This document shows, one piece after another, positions 1 to 8,373 of a stretch of 64,000 nt of DNA. This DNA is from Chitinophagaceae bacterium (lineage in GTDB: Bacteria; Bacteroidota; Bacteroidia; Chitinophagales; Chitinophagaceae). The notes beneath the pieces were generated by a model. That model was given only the letters and a program-made list of their open reading frames with translations. It was not told the DNA's origin and did not search any database. How positions within the stretch are numbered: position 1 is the stretch's first letter; every line of letters starts with the position of its first letter. The position numbers and the translations under genes were made by a program. The stretch covers positions 1 through 64,000 of the forward strand of contig JADKAM010000012.1 of NCBI GenBank assembly GCA_016715365.1, written 5' to 3'.

Positions 1-982
1 TGCCCAAACAAACATGCCTGCCTGTGTTTCGTCAAAGCTGCAATTCAGCAGGGTTAGTAATTCAAATACTTTCAGTCTTCTTTCTTTGTACACTTTGTTC
101 AGTTCATCAAACCAGTCTTTGCCTAACTCCAAAGCTTTTACTGCGGCTAATTGCATTGGTAAAAACATGCCACTATCCATATTGCTCTTAAAACGCAGTA
201 CTTCTGCGATCTTTTCTTTGGCGCCCAACAACATACCCACTCTCCAGCCTGCCATATTATGCGATTTACTCAACGAGTTTAATTCAATAGCCACATCTTT
301 GGCTCCGTCAACACAGAGCAAACTCATCGGCTTGTCATTTAAAATGAAACTATAGGGGTTATCATGCACCAGTAAAATAGCATGCTTTTTTGCAAAAGCC
401 ACCAGGTTTTCAAAAACTTCTTTTGTTGGTAATTGCCCGGTTGGCATGTGTGGATAGTTTACAAACAAACCTTTAACCGGCCTGTCCGTATTTTCCTTTA
501 TCAATATTTCCAGCTGATCAAAATCGGGGTAATAATTATTTTCTTTTGTAAGTTCATAAAATACCGGCGCAGCACCCGAAAGCTTTACTGCACTGGCATA
601 GGTTGGATAGCCGGGGTTTGGCACCAATACACTGCATCCTTCATCAAAGTAAGTCATGCAAATATCCATGATACCTTCTTTGCTGCCGATCAGCGGCAGA
701 ATTTCTGTTTCAGCATCCAGCTCAACATCATAATTTTTTAAATACCAGGTTGCCATGGCATTTCTTAATAATGGACTGCCTTATATCCCTGGTAGGCATG
801 GGTATTTGGTTTAGATGCTTCTTCAAAAGTGTTTGTATTACTGAAGGGGTGTGGTGGCAGGTCCGGACTGCCAATGCCCAGGTTGATCACCTGTTTGCCG
901 GCTTTATTCAATGCATCGATCTCTCTCAGCTTTTGCGAAAAATAATATTCGTTAATGCCATCTAATCTTTTGCAGGCTGCAT
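1..982 (-). pseudogene. PLP-dependent class I/II aminotransferase, frameshifted and cut by the window edge
   Basis: Reading the minus strand from the ATG at 982 gives a fold-type I aminotransferase like those next to pheA in Bacteroidota. Recognisable pieces are INLGIGSPDLPP, NTHAYQGYK, GSKEGIMDICMTYFDEG, NPGYPTYASAVKLSGA, HDNPYSFIL and the PLP-lysine region SLSKSHNMAGWRVG. The frame is broken in at least three places, each explained by a one-base change in or near a homopolymer: about 966-970 (A run, stop after six codons), about 846-849 (G run on the plus strand, seemingly with a compensating change just after) and about 779-780 (GG instead of GGG in the coding strand). From about 780 to position 1 the frame is open and runs off the left edge. 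The start lies 19 bases after the pheA stop, so the two form an operon. It may be a true pseudogene or carry sequencing indels. The expected role is transamination of prephenate, phenylpyruvate or hydroxyphenylpyruvate. Confidence 0.8.
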
Positions 983-1001
983 GTTATCTGTTTATGTTGA
1001 T

Positions 1002-1835
1002 TTATTTTCCGTTTTTATAAATGCCTAATATCTGCAGGCTGCCTGTTTTATCTTTTATTTTTTCCAGGGCATTTTCAAGTTGCTGCCTGTTCTCAAACTC
1101 CAGGTCGGCATGAAAGGAGTATTTAAAATCGCTACCCGGTATGGGCATCGATTGAAGTTTGCTGAGGTTAATACCTGCATCGGCAATTTTGCTTAAAACC
1201 CTCGCCAGGCTTCCTCTTGAGTGGTCTGTATGAAAACTGATAGATGCTTTGTCTGCATTTTCTATCTCCTGCACTTCACCTGCTCTTTGTAAAACTAAAA
1301 ATCTGGTGTAATTATTTTTTAAGGATTGAATATTGGGCGCAATAATTTCCAGCTGATATATCTCTGCAGCCAGCCTGCTGGCAATGGCAGCAATATGTTT
1401 GCTGCGATGCTGGTGTACCTGTTTGGCACTTAAAGCGGTGTCTTCTGTTTCAACCAGTTTCCAGTTGTGTTTATCTAAAAAGTTATCGCATTGCAATAAC
1501 GCCATCGGGTGCGAATGTACTTCACGTATGTCTTCCAGTTTTACACCGGGGTTTACCATCAGATTTTGCCGGATGTGCAGGTACACTTCGCCTATTATTT
1601 TCAGCTTACTTTTTTGTAAGAGGTTATAATTAGGGAGAATACTTCCTGCAATGGAATTCTCGATGGCCATGATACCGGCATCGCTTTCGTTTTTATGCTC
1701 TGCAATTTTTACCACTTCCCTGAAAGTGGAACAAAAAATAGCATTTACGGCCTCTCCAAAAAATTTATTGGCCGCTTCCTGGTGAAAACATCCTTCAAAA
1801 CCCTGTATGGAAACTTTAACTGCGGCTTTTCGCAT
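1002..1835 (-). CDS. pheA: Prephenate dehydratase with C-terminal ACT domain
   Basis: Converts prephenate to phenylpyruvate, the committed cytosolic step to phenylalanine. The 277-residue protein has the periplasmic-binding-like catalytic half (GFEGCFHQEAANKFF near residue 12, MAIENSIAGSI near 56) and the hallmark catalytic TRF triplet at about 177-179 (NNYTRFLVLQ). A C-terminal ACT domain begins near residue 197 (SRGSLARVLSKIADAGINL); the usual ESRP phenylalanine-binding motif is replaced by LQSMP, so feedback inhibition may differ. The length is normal for the monofunctional family. The broken aminotransferase follows 19 bases downstream. The rest of the aromatic pathway lies 26 kb away on the other strand (27676-33516). 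Upstream I see no aromatic leader peptide. Confidence 0.95.
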   Translation of the reverse strand: MRKAAVKVSIQGFEGCFHQEAANKFFGEAVNAIFCSTFREVVKIAEHKNESDAGIMAIENSIAGSILPNYNLLQKSKLKIIGEVYLHIRQNLMVNPGVKLEDIREVHSHPMALLQCDNFLDKHNWKLVETEDTALSAKQVHQHRSKHIAAIASRLAAEIYQLEIIAPNIQSLKNNYTRFLVLQRAGEVQEIENADKASISFHTDHSRGSLARVLSKIADAGINLSKLQSMPIPGSDFKYSFHADLEFENRQQLENALEKIKDKTGSLQILGIYKNGK

Positions 1836-1872
1836 TGAATATATGTATTGTTTCTATTTTTTAAAATGCATG

Positions 1873-1948
1873 TAAAATGGTCGCAATGGTTGTCAACCTT
1901 TTAAGAGCCTGCTTTAACCGGGCACGCTTTGTAAAGGTTAACAACCCT
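1873..1948. repeat. Degenerate inverted repeat upstream of pheA
   Basis: GGTTGTCAACCTTTT near 1888 is nearly the reverse complement of AAAGGTTAACAACCC near 1933, separated by about 30 bases. The left arm is preceded by GGTCGCA. The same arrangement (GTCGCA next to GGGTTGCCAACCTTT, then the complement) occurs in much better shape at 11739-11824, so this looks like a decayed member of a dispersed element. It sits between divergent pheA and the ppc remnant. Confidence 0.5.
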
Positions 1949-2028
1949 TTACTAACCTTCACGGAAATTAAGTATTTTCACTTGTATTTCGCTGCTTGCT
2001 GTTCATTTTAAATTATTAAAATTAAAAA

Positions 2029-2678
2029 ATGGATCATTCCTCCAACAAGGCGTTGCAGCATTTCCGAAGTGATGTAAGAATCAGGTTTCAGCTCTATAAC
2101 AGTTTATTTAGTTCTCTGCCGTTTCACCGGATAGAAAAACGGGCATTTTATTTTTATTGCTCTTATCTAATTGCGGGGAAGGGTATTTAAAAAAACAAAG
2201 ACCGCTTACCATCATTGACAAATTCTTCAAAAAACATACAAGCTATATCTCTGAAAAAAATCAGACATCCTGTTTCGTGTTGTGCAATATCCCGAAAAGC
2301 AGGTAGTATTATTTGATGCGCTGGAAGATGCTGCTTTCAGCCGGGTGCATGATATGAACGGCCAGGTACTTTAAAACACCTGGAATCGGAAGTGGTGAAA
2401 TTTGGAATAATATTTACAATGAATTTGAACGCACCAAAGAAAACCTGTTTTTACTTACCGGTAATAATGAACTGATGCAGGATTACCCGGTTGAAAAGTT
2501 ATCCATTCACATGCGTGAGCGCATAGTGTTGCCATTGATCACCATTCAGCAGTATGCTATAACAAGGGGTAGGGAAATGGAGGAAAAACTAATTAATAAT
2601 CCTGAAAGGGATGTTTTTGGAAAGCTGGTAATGCGTTGTTCATTTGGTATTATTAATGCAGGCAGAAACTCAGCATAA
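2029..2678 (+). pseudogene. ppc: Phosphoenolpyruvate carboxylase remnant with large internal deletion
   Basis: The first part (ATG 2029 to about 2395) encodes the N terminus of a Bacteroidota-type PEP carboxylase: RIRFQLYNSLFSSLPFHRIEK, then after frame corrections KTGILFLLLLSNCGEGYLKK, VVLFDALEDAAFSRVHDMNG and GTLKHLESEV. From 2397 a different frame encodes the family C terminus without a break: EIWNNIYNEFERTKENL, RERIVLPLITIQQYA and KLVMRCSFGIINAGRNSA, then a stop at 2678. About 640 residues, holding the catalytic histidine and arginine regions of a roughly 850-residue enzyme, are missing. The N-terminal part also has at least three one-base losses (about 2143, 2268 and 2363). A weak terminator-like AGCCCTCC...AGAAGGC with TTTT follows at about 2686-2714. 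The gene cannot make active enzyme. Confidence 0.85.
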
Positions 2679-2820
2679 AAAAAAGAGCCCTCCGTAGAAA
2701 CAGAAGGCGTTTTAACGATTGCATGCTTACGGATGCTTTTATGAACCTTGTTCAATAACCGCTCCGGGCCTTGCTATGTAAAAAATTTGATCTGCTGAAA
2801 CAGCCGGCAGAAAGGTCTTT

Positions 2821-2985
2821 TTAAGATTTAATGCGTGATTGATTTTTCTTCAATGATACCCAACTGGCCAAAGTGTTCCCTCCCAAAATCATTAATACAA
2901 ACGTGATGCTTGTGGGATCACTTGGGTCTATTAGTCCTGGCGGTTTGTAACCGCGGTTTACTTTAGCGAAACAATAAAGAGACAT
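2821..2985 (-). CDS. Small hypothetical ORF with one hydrophobic segment
   Basis: An ORF of 54 codons from ATG 2985 to TAA 2821. The N-terminal 20 residues are polar (RGYKPPGLIDPSDPTS), followed by a hydrophobic stretch SITFVLMILGGNTLASWV and a short basic tail KKNQSRIKS. That is the shape of a small tail-anchored peptide or of the C-terminal end of a degraded membrane protein. I do not recognise a family. No promoter box is evident. It lies in the low-gene-density patch between the ppc remnant and the 3425 module, so it may be a fossil. Confidence 0.3.
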   Translation of the reverse strand: MSLYCFAKVNRGYKPPGLIDPSDPTSITFVLMILGGNTLASWVSLKKNQSRIKS

Positions 2986-3424
2986 TTACACAATTAGCAG
3001 CCACACACAGCAATAAATAACAGTGGCAGTAATAGAAAAGAAATTTCCTTTATTTAAGGTAAGTGTATGCCGCAGTTGCAAACCGCTAAAATTACCCGGC
3101 AAGGTAACCCGCGCTAACGCAGAACAATTGCGCCAGAGAGGGGCACTTATAAAGTGAGCAACCAAAAACCGGAATGAACAATAGTGAGCGGGATATTATA
3201 AACTGCAGAAGCCTGTAAACATAAGAGTTTTCTAGAAACACATATTGTAGACTAAAAACAATACGTTTGCGAAAACATAACTGAGAGACAACGGAGAAGG
3301 ATTTTAATTACATTGGGCGATAGCTATTCCATCACTATAAAAGCAGGGGTACTTTGCAATGAAAAGTTTAATTTTAAATTAGAACTAATTTTATTATCTT
3401 AAGTAAAAATTTCAACGTAAGATT
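2986..3424. other. Intergenic patch, no gene seen
   Basis: About 440 bases with stop codons in all frames and no convincing product. The right half is AT-rich (AATTTTAAATTAGAACTAATTTTATTATC near the end, just before the 3425 gene). I see no inverted repeat, tRNA or promoter consensus strong enough to name. Together with the ppc wreck and the foreign-looking genes to the right, it suggests an integration or decay zone. Confidence 0.4.
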
Positions 3425-3745
3425 TTGAATACGGCGATTTATATTGACCAACGAATTGAAAACTTAAATTCAAGTATAAGAATTTTTAGAGTTATTTCAA
3501 TCATTCTCATAATAGTTGGGACAATCTCAATTCTTTTTGCTCTTCTATCTCCAAAGTTTTCTTTTTCAACAGAAATAGGAAAATTTGGATTTGGGATTAT
3601 TAATATGCTTTTGCCTTTCTATCTTCAAAACGAGTCAGGTAAACGAAAAAATAAAGTCTCCAGTTTATATTTAATAAAGAGCCAAATAGAAACTAACCCT
3701 GAAATTGAATCTTTCTTAATTAAAAAAGCACTAGAAGAAATATGA
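3425..3745 (+). CDS. Small two-helix membrane protein of unknown function
   Basis: The product has 106 residues and starts at TTG. Residues about 20-45 (IFRVISIILIIVGTISILFA) and 55-70 (GFGIINMLLPFY) are hydrophobic, so one or two membrane helices are likely. The C-terminal third is charged and helical (SLYLIKSQIETNPEIESFLIKKALEEI). The gene overlaps the next one by four bases (ATGA), so the two are very likely translated together. Base composition is clearly more AT-rich than the flanking genes, with many AAA/ATA/TTT codons, which suggests acquisition by transfer. I do not recognise a family. Confidence 0.6.
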   Translation: MNTAIYIDQRIENLNSSIRIFRVISIILIIVGTISILFALLSPKFSFSTEIGKFGFGIINMLLPFYLQNESGKRKNKVSSLYLIKSQIETNPEIESFLIKKALEEI

Positions 3746-4443
3746 GCATTGAGATAAATAGTATTGAAAAAACTATTGCAATAAAAAGGCAAACAGAAAA
3801 TAGACTTAAAAAAAGAACTATTATGATTGCTTTGTTTATTTCTATAGTTACATTCATTTATTACATTATTACAATTAAAGAAGTTCGAGAGGCAAAAGTG
3901 GAAGCAGAAATTGCAAAGAAAGAAGTAGTGGCAATGATCAAGGAAAAAGAATATTTAAATCTTCAAATTGAATCGCTGCAAAGAAAATTCGACAGTGCAC
4001 AACTAATTAAAAAATACATAATTCAAGATGAATTTGTTTTTAGGAGTTTAAAAATTTCTTATTCTGAGGGGGAGTCACACAGAATAGGAGACATAATGAA
4101 TACTATATTGGAGTATAAAAGTCAAGGCGTTTCATTTGCAGTTTTGTCTGATCCTACTAAATCTGTTTTCAATTCTCCAGATTTTTTATGCATGGTGTTC
4201 GAAAAAAATCATTACCCTATTTCAGAACCTTATTCAACTCAATTGTTAAAAAGTAGAACTAGGGAGGGAAATCTTAAAGATCCCCAATACGGAAGCATTT
4301 TGTTTTATCCTGGAGGTTATGCTATGTTATTCTTAAAACAAACAGCAATGTCTCCTTCAATGGTAATAGGCATGACTCCATATGGGATATTAGCCTTAAG
4401 TCCGGATTTTGCAACTCCCATTGAATGTAGAACTTTTTATTAG
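3742..4443 (+). CDS. Membrane-anchored coiled-coil protein with possible degenerate NlpC/P60-like domain
   Basis: The product has 233 residues. A basic N terminus is followed by a membrane helix at about 27-45 (MIALFISIVTFIYYIITI), then a charged coiled coil at about 46-90 (VREAKVEAEIAKKEVVAMIKE onward), then a globular C-terminal part. The latter contains FLCMVFEKNHYPI, SILFYPGGYAMLFL and VIGMTPYGILALSPDF. The spacing recalls NlpC/P60 amidase-like folds (Cys in a helix, then a GDIVFY-GGH-GIYL type strand), but the position expected to be histidine is tyrosine (GGYAML), so hydrolase activity is doubtful. The fold match is my inference. It pairs with the upstream membrane protein through an ATGA overlap and shares its AT-rich codon use. 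Confidence 0.6.
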   Translation: MSIEINSIEKTIAIKRQTENRLKKRTIMIALFISIVTFIYYIITIKEVREAKVEAEIAKKEVVAMIKEKEYLNLQIESLQRKFDSAQLIKKYIIQDEFVFRSLKISYSEGESHRIGDIMNTILEYKSQGVSFAVLSDPTKSVFNSPDFLCMVFEKNHYPISEPYSTQLLKSRTREGNLKDPQYGSILFYPGGYAMLFLKQTAMSPSMVIGMTPYGILALSPDFATPIECRTFY

Positions 4444-4460
4444 GTCAAGATATAGACCTC

Positions 4461-4549
4461 GCCGTTGTTGGCGTTACTGCTCAAGTTTTCAAACTATAGC
4501 CATAACTAACATCTTCGTTTCTCTAACGGTTAGTGTCCCCAACAACCGG
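4461..4549. repeat. Imperfect inverted repeat after the AT-rich module
   Basis: CCGTTGTTGG at 4462-4471 is matched by its near reverse complement CCAACAACCGG at 4539-4549. The roughly 65-base spacer contains further GTTA/TAAC pieces (GCGTTACTG, CATAACTAAC, CTAACGGTTAGTG). It begins 18 bases after the stop of the 3742 gene. There is no T run, so it is not an ordinary terminator. The layout faintly recalls integron attC sites or recombination sites at the ends of small gene modules, but I cannot assign it. Confidence 0.35.
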
Positions 4550-4685
4550 AACCAATTGCCGATAGAACTATGCTTTTTTTACAACTGAATTGAATAATTA
4601 TTTCGGTTGGTGTACTTAAGAATACCTTAACCGAAGGCGAGGCATCGCATATAGTATCGACTCGTAAACTGCCACATCATCTCCA

Positions 4686-7600
4686 TTACTTCATAATCGT
4701 CACATAACCTGTAACAGGGTCTCTACCGCTACCAATTTCAATGATATAATAATAGGTATCAAAGGGTAGTGGCTTGCCTTTAAGGGTGCCATCCCATTTG
4801 ATGTCATATCCAGTTGAACTGAATACCAGTTTACCGGCTCTGGTAAATACCTGTACACGGCAATCGGGATAATCATTTAAAAAATCGATCCTCCATTGAT
4901 CATTGATACCATCCCCGTTCGGCGAAAAAGTATTGGGTATCGGTGGTATTCTTAACAGTTTCACAAATACCTGGTCATTGGTCTGGCAGCCCCCCGGACC
5001 GGTAACGGTTAGACGATAAACCATATCCGCTTTGGGATTGGTGACCCTGGGCCTTAGTATAGTATAGCCGGTTAAATATTGAGGTGGTGTCCAGGCATAA
5101 GACAGGTCAGTAGCATTGCCCGAAGCTTCTAATTCAACCGAACCGCCTTCCAGTACTTTTTTATCAGGGCCTGCATTTGCCAGCGGGTATGCGTGTACTG
5201 TTAGTTTAAAACTGGTACTTGTTGTAACACAATTACTTCCATTGGTAGTTATAAAATAAGTAGTTTCATCAGATACTACAGTTGGCGCTCCTGATATTAC
5301 CAGTTGCTGATTTTCAACTACCTGGTAGGTGATACCTGGTGGTAAATTGGCAATCAGATCTACCCCGGTTGCTCCTCCACCTAAATTAAAAATGATCGGT
5401 TTAATAGGATCATTCACACAAACAAATTGTACAACACTGCCGGGCGAATACGGGTTTAAAGAAATGGTATGATCCGGTTTTACTGTAAGTACAACAGGGG
5501 TGATGGCAGGTGTGCAGGTAGTGCCACCTGTTTGTATGGTAAAGTTATACGTATAATCAAAAGGCAATCCCCCTGTTGAGGTAGGTGCGCCGGTTATGGT
5601 TACTACATTACCGGTATCGGAATTACCGGCAACCATATAGCTTAAACCAGGTGGCAGCAAGGGTATGCTTACATTGGTAGCACCAATCAATTTATAAGTG
5701 ATCGGCTCTATCAGCTTGTTTATACAAACTGTCTGGTTGATGGTACTTGCTGCCGATGTTAAAGTAATGGTTGCCTGTTGTATAATATTCACCCTTTCCT
5801 TTTGGTTTGTAATGGTACGGGTACACGCAGTACCGGCCGGGCCGGCATTTTGTACGCCCACCAGTTCGTAATCAAACGGTCCCACCACATTGGTTGGTAC
5901 CGGTATGGTTATAGATGCATTGGTACCTGCCGTAGTTACTGTTTGTGCCGGCAATGCACCATTGATGGTGTAAGAAAAAGTATAGGGCGCTGTACCTCCT
6001 GTGCCTGTAAAACTAACCGTGGGGTTGTCGGCAGAGTTTACACATTCAAGTGTATTAGATGCTGCAATGGTAGCATTGGGTATATCCGGCAGGTTGATCG
6101 TTTGCACAATGGTATCGCTGAGGCAACCGGTTGTAATAATACTGGCATGCCTTATTCTTTTGATGCCGGGTGTTGTAAATGTATGCATGGCTGTACGCAT
6201 CGGCACAGCCGGATTTGATGCATTTGAATATACTGTTGTAGTTGGCGGAGTTGTTGCCGGATCATAAAACTCCCACCATTGCCGGTAAGTGGCTTTAGGC
6301 GTTTGTGGGGTGGTTTCTGTTACCGTAACCGGGTCAGCATAGCAACCGGGGTTATCATGTGTAAAGCTGGCAGGAGGGGGATCAATTACATCCAGGTCAA
6401 AATCTATTAACTGTTCAGATCCGCAACCTGAAGAGTTAGGCGTATAGGCTGTTATACTAACAGGATAAGTACCCACCGTTGGAAACGAATATAATGTTGG
6501 TAATGAATACCAGTATACAGGCACGCTGTTCACCAAACGTATGGAATCTGGACCACCAGGCCCCGCTACACAGGTTGTGTAATGTACTGTAACCACATCC
6601 GGGTTTGGCGGGCCCGGAAGTGCTGAGAGATCCCAACGGATAGAATCTACACAATATGGGAACGATATCTTAAACCTGAAAGGGGCGTTGGTACAAACCG
6701 TTGGGGATGTTTCAATGCCATATTCCGGTTGAATGTTCACCTGCTGATACAGGTCTTTTACATTGGTGCCGGCAGAATAAGCATAGGTTTCTGCATTGGC
6801 ATACCCATACGCAATGGCATTAAAACCGCTGTCAGACTTTAAAGAATGAGATGTTTCTGAAATATTATCCAGATATAAGTAAGAATAAGCGGGATCCTGG
6901 GGATGCGTTACCCAGGCTGATAAAGGAGGTATCGGCCCTCCGTCAAATTGAAAAGAGGAAATGGCAGTGCCTGCATTTTTCATGATCACATGAACATAAT
7001 GCTCCGGTGTAATGGGCGTATTGGTCAGCTGCCCCGTGCTTATTAAGGTAACATCTGCTATGTTTTGCTCTACCGGATTCAATATCACCATATCCGGGTC
7101 ATAGGGATTAATATTACCCTGGCAAGACATACTTGTAAAATACTGTGACACACAAATGACAGAATCCGATTCAATTAAATTTGGTGTGGTTGTACTGAAT
7201 TCATAAAAATTATTCAGAAAAGAACCCGCCGGTATCACTGCACCGTTAACCCTTACAATAGCTGTAGATGCCGGCCTTATGATTCTATAGTAGTTTCTTA
7301 GTCTGCCGGAACTGGGTACCGTTAAATACTTCCTGCCCCAGGTTGATGCCGGGTAAAGTTGCTGATACAAATTATCGGCACCATTACCACATCCGCCTAT
7401 TAAAACCCTGCCGCTGCCTGAAAATACCGCAATTCTTTTACACCCGCCCGACCCGGATGCCACAGAGCGAATAGATGTACCCGTTAGGTCCGATCCTGTA
7501 TTGCCGGTCAAAGCGCCTAAAACCTGGTATATCTGTCCTTTATTCAGGTTGATGGTGTTTACTGAATTGGGTGCCCATCCACCTGCAGTCAATTGGGTCG

Positions 7601-8129
7601 GTATTACTTCAATTACGGTATTGTCTTCAACAGCAATGATCGTGATGAAATTATTCGCATTCTGACTTGCAGAGATCTGGGTATAGCTGGCCGCATAGTA
7701 TTGCTTGCCCAGTACATTGGTAGGTAAACATAAAGTAGCTGCACTGGAAACCGCCTGTGTTGTAAATGAATAAACAACGATAGGTCTTACAGCAGTTATA
7801 TGTATGGCTTTACCGTTAAATAAACCATTACCTGCACCGGAAGGTCCGCCGGCAACATAGGTGAAATAGGTACTGGGAATATTTACAGTGGTGATCTGGT
7901 TTGCGGTTATATTACCGGTTGTAATTACACCTGCCCCATAAGCCTCAATAGAAAAAGTTGTATTTACATCCGAAGTCATGGATAAGGTCATCGTAGGCGG
8001 GTTGTTGGCTCCCATTCCGTAATGCCAGCCTGAAGTGATCCAAAAATCCTTGCCCTTGTTACTGAAGTCCTGGGCAGATATAGTTAAAGCTGTAAGTACA
8101 GAAAAAATGACAAGAATTATTTTGCGCAT
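4686..8129 (-). CDS. Large secreted surface protein with IgGFc-binding-type N terminus and gliding-type T9SS C-terminal domain
   Basis: About 1147 residues from the chosen start MRKIILVIFSVLTALTISAQ, a clean signal peptide; an in-frame ATG eight codons upstream (8153) would bury it. Residues about 25-420 (GKDFWITSGWHYGMG, VNLNKGQ-like and PASTWGRKYLTVPSSGR regions) resemble the IgGFc-binding N-terminal domain found in Bacteroidota surface proteins. The middle holds PKD- and Ig-like repeats rich in Thr/Pro (KPDHTISLNPYSPGSVVQFV, HAYPLANAGPDKKVLEGG). The last 90 residues carry the hallmark of the gliding-motility-associated type B sorting domain: IPNTFSPNGDGINDQW, then KWDGTLKGKPLPFDTYYYII. It is therefore exported by the T9SS and displayed or released at the cell surface. 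A PorW-like T9SS component is encoded at 42883-45819. Confidence 0.85.
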   Translation of the reverse strand: MRKIILVIFSVLTALTISAQDFSNKGKDFWITSGWHYGMGANNPPTMTLSMTSDVNTTFSIEAYGAGVITTGNITANQITTVNIPSTYFTYVAGGPSGAGNGLFNGKAIHITAVRPIVVYSFTTQAVSSAATLCLPTNVLGKQYYAASYTQISASQNANNFITIIAVEDNTVIEVIPTQLTAGGWAPNSVNTINLNKGQIYQVLGALTGNTGSDLTGTSIRSVASGSGGCKRIAVFSGSGRVLIGGCGNGADNLYQQLYPASTWGRKYLTVPSSGRLRNYYRIIRPASTAIVRVNGAVIPAGSFLNNFYEFSTTTPNLIESDSVICVSQYFTSMSCQGNINPYDPDMVILNPVEQNIADVTLISTGQLTNTPITPEHYVHVIMKNAGTAISSFQFDGGPIPPLSAWVTHPQDPAYSYLYLDNISETSHSLKSDSGFNAIAYGYANAETYAYSAGTNVKDLYQQVNIQPEYGIETSPTVCTNAPFRFKISFPYCVDSIRWDLSALPGPPNPDVVTVHYTTCVAGPGGPDSIRLVNSVPVYWYSLPTLYSFPTVGTYPVSITAYTPNSSGCGSEQLIDFDLDVIDPPPASFTHDNPGCYADPVTVTETTPQTPKATYRQWWEFYDPATTPPTTTVYSNASNPAVPMRTAMHTFTTPGIKRIRHASIITTGCLSDTIVQTINLPDIPNATIAASNTLECVNSADNPTVSFTGTGGTAPYTFSYTINGALPAQTVTTAGTNASITIPVPTNVVGPFDYELVGVQNAGPAGTACTRTITNQKERVNIIQQATITLTSAASTINQTVCINKLIEPITYKLIGATNVSIPLLPPGLSYMVAGNSDTGNVVTITGAPTSTGGLPFDYTYNFTIQTGGTTCTPAITPVVLTVKPDHTISLNPYSPGSVVQFVCVNDPIKPIIFNLGGGATGVDLIANLPPGITYQVVENQQLVISGAPTVVSDETTYFITTNGSNCVTTSTSFKLTVHAYPLANAGPDKKVLEGGSVELEASGNATDLSYAWTPPQYLTGYTILRPRVTNPKADMVYRLTVTGPGGCQTNDQVFVKLLRIPPIPNTFSPNGDGINDQWRIDFLNDYPDCRVQVFTRAGKLVFSSTGYDIKWDGTLKGKPLPFDTYYYIIEIGSGRDPVTGYVTIMK

Positions 8130-8373
8130 GTTGTTTGTTATATGATTGTACACATTTAAATTGATTCAAAAACTAATTCGCTTTAACTGTAAGGGTGTAA
8201 CCAGGGATTTTGCAAACAAATGTGGACTGAAAATTACTGAAAAAAAAGCACAGTTATGATAAATAAAACAGCACCGGTCGTTTTTAAACCCCCACAAACC
8301 AGGGAAAGGAATGAATTGAATTACTGGTTGCGTATCACTAATTTCGTAAAATGATTGTATACCTGTATAAACT

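Noticed and set aside
14..965. Three open frames on the plus strand
   Set aside because: They are antisense to the frameshifted aminotransferase, whose conserved motifs are on the minus strand.
1836..2028. Second aromatic attenuator before pheA
   Set aside because: The only short leader ORF there (starting MNSKQRNTSENT) has no aromatic residues, and no terminator with a T run stands before pheA.
2546..2755. 69-codon minus-strand ORF
   Set aside because: Antisense to the well-matching C-terminal ppc segment; no independent support.
5778..6267. Two overlapping plus-strand ORFs
   Set aside because: Antisense to the T9SS surface protein; cysteine- and glycine-rich translation is an artefact of the repeats' reverse strand.
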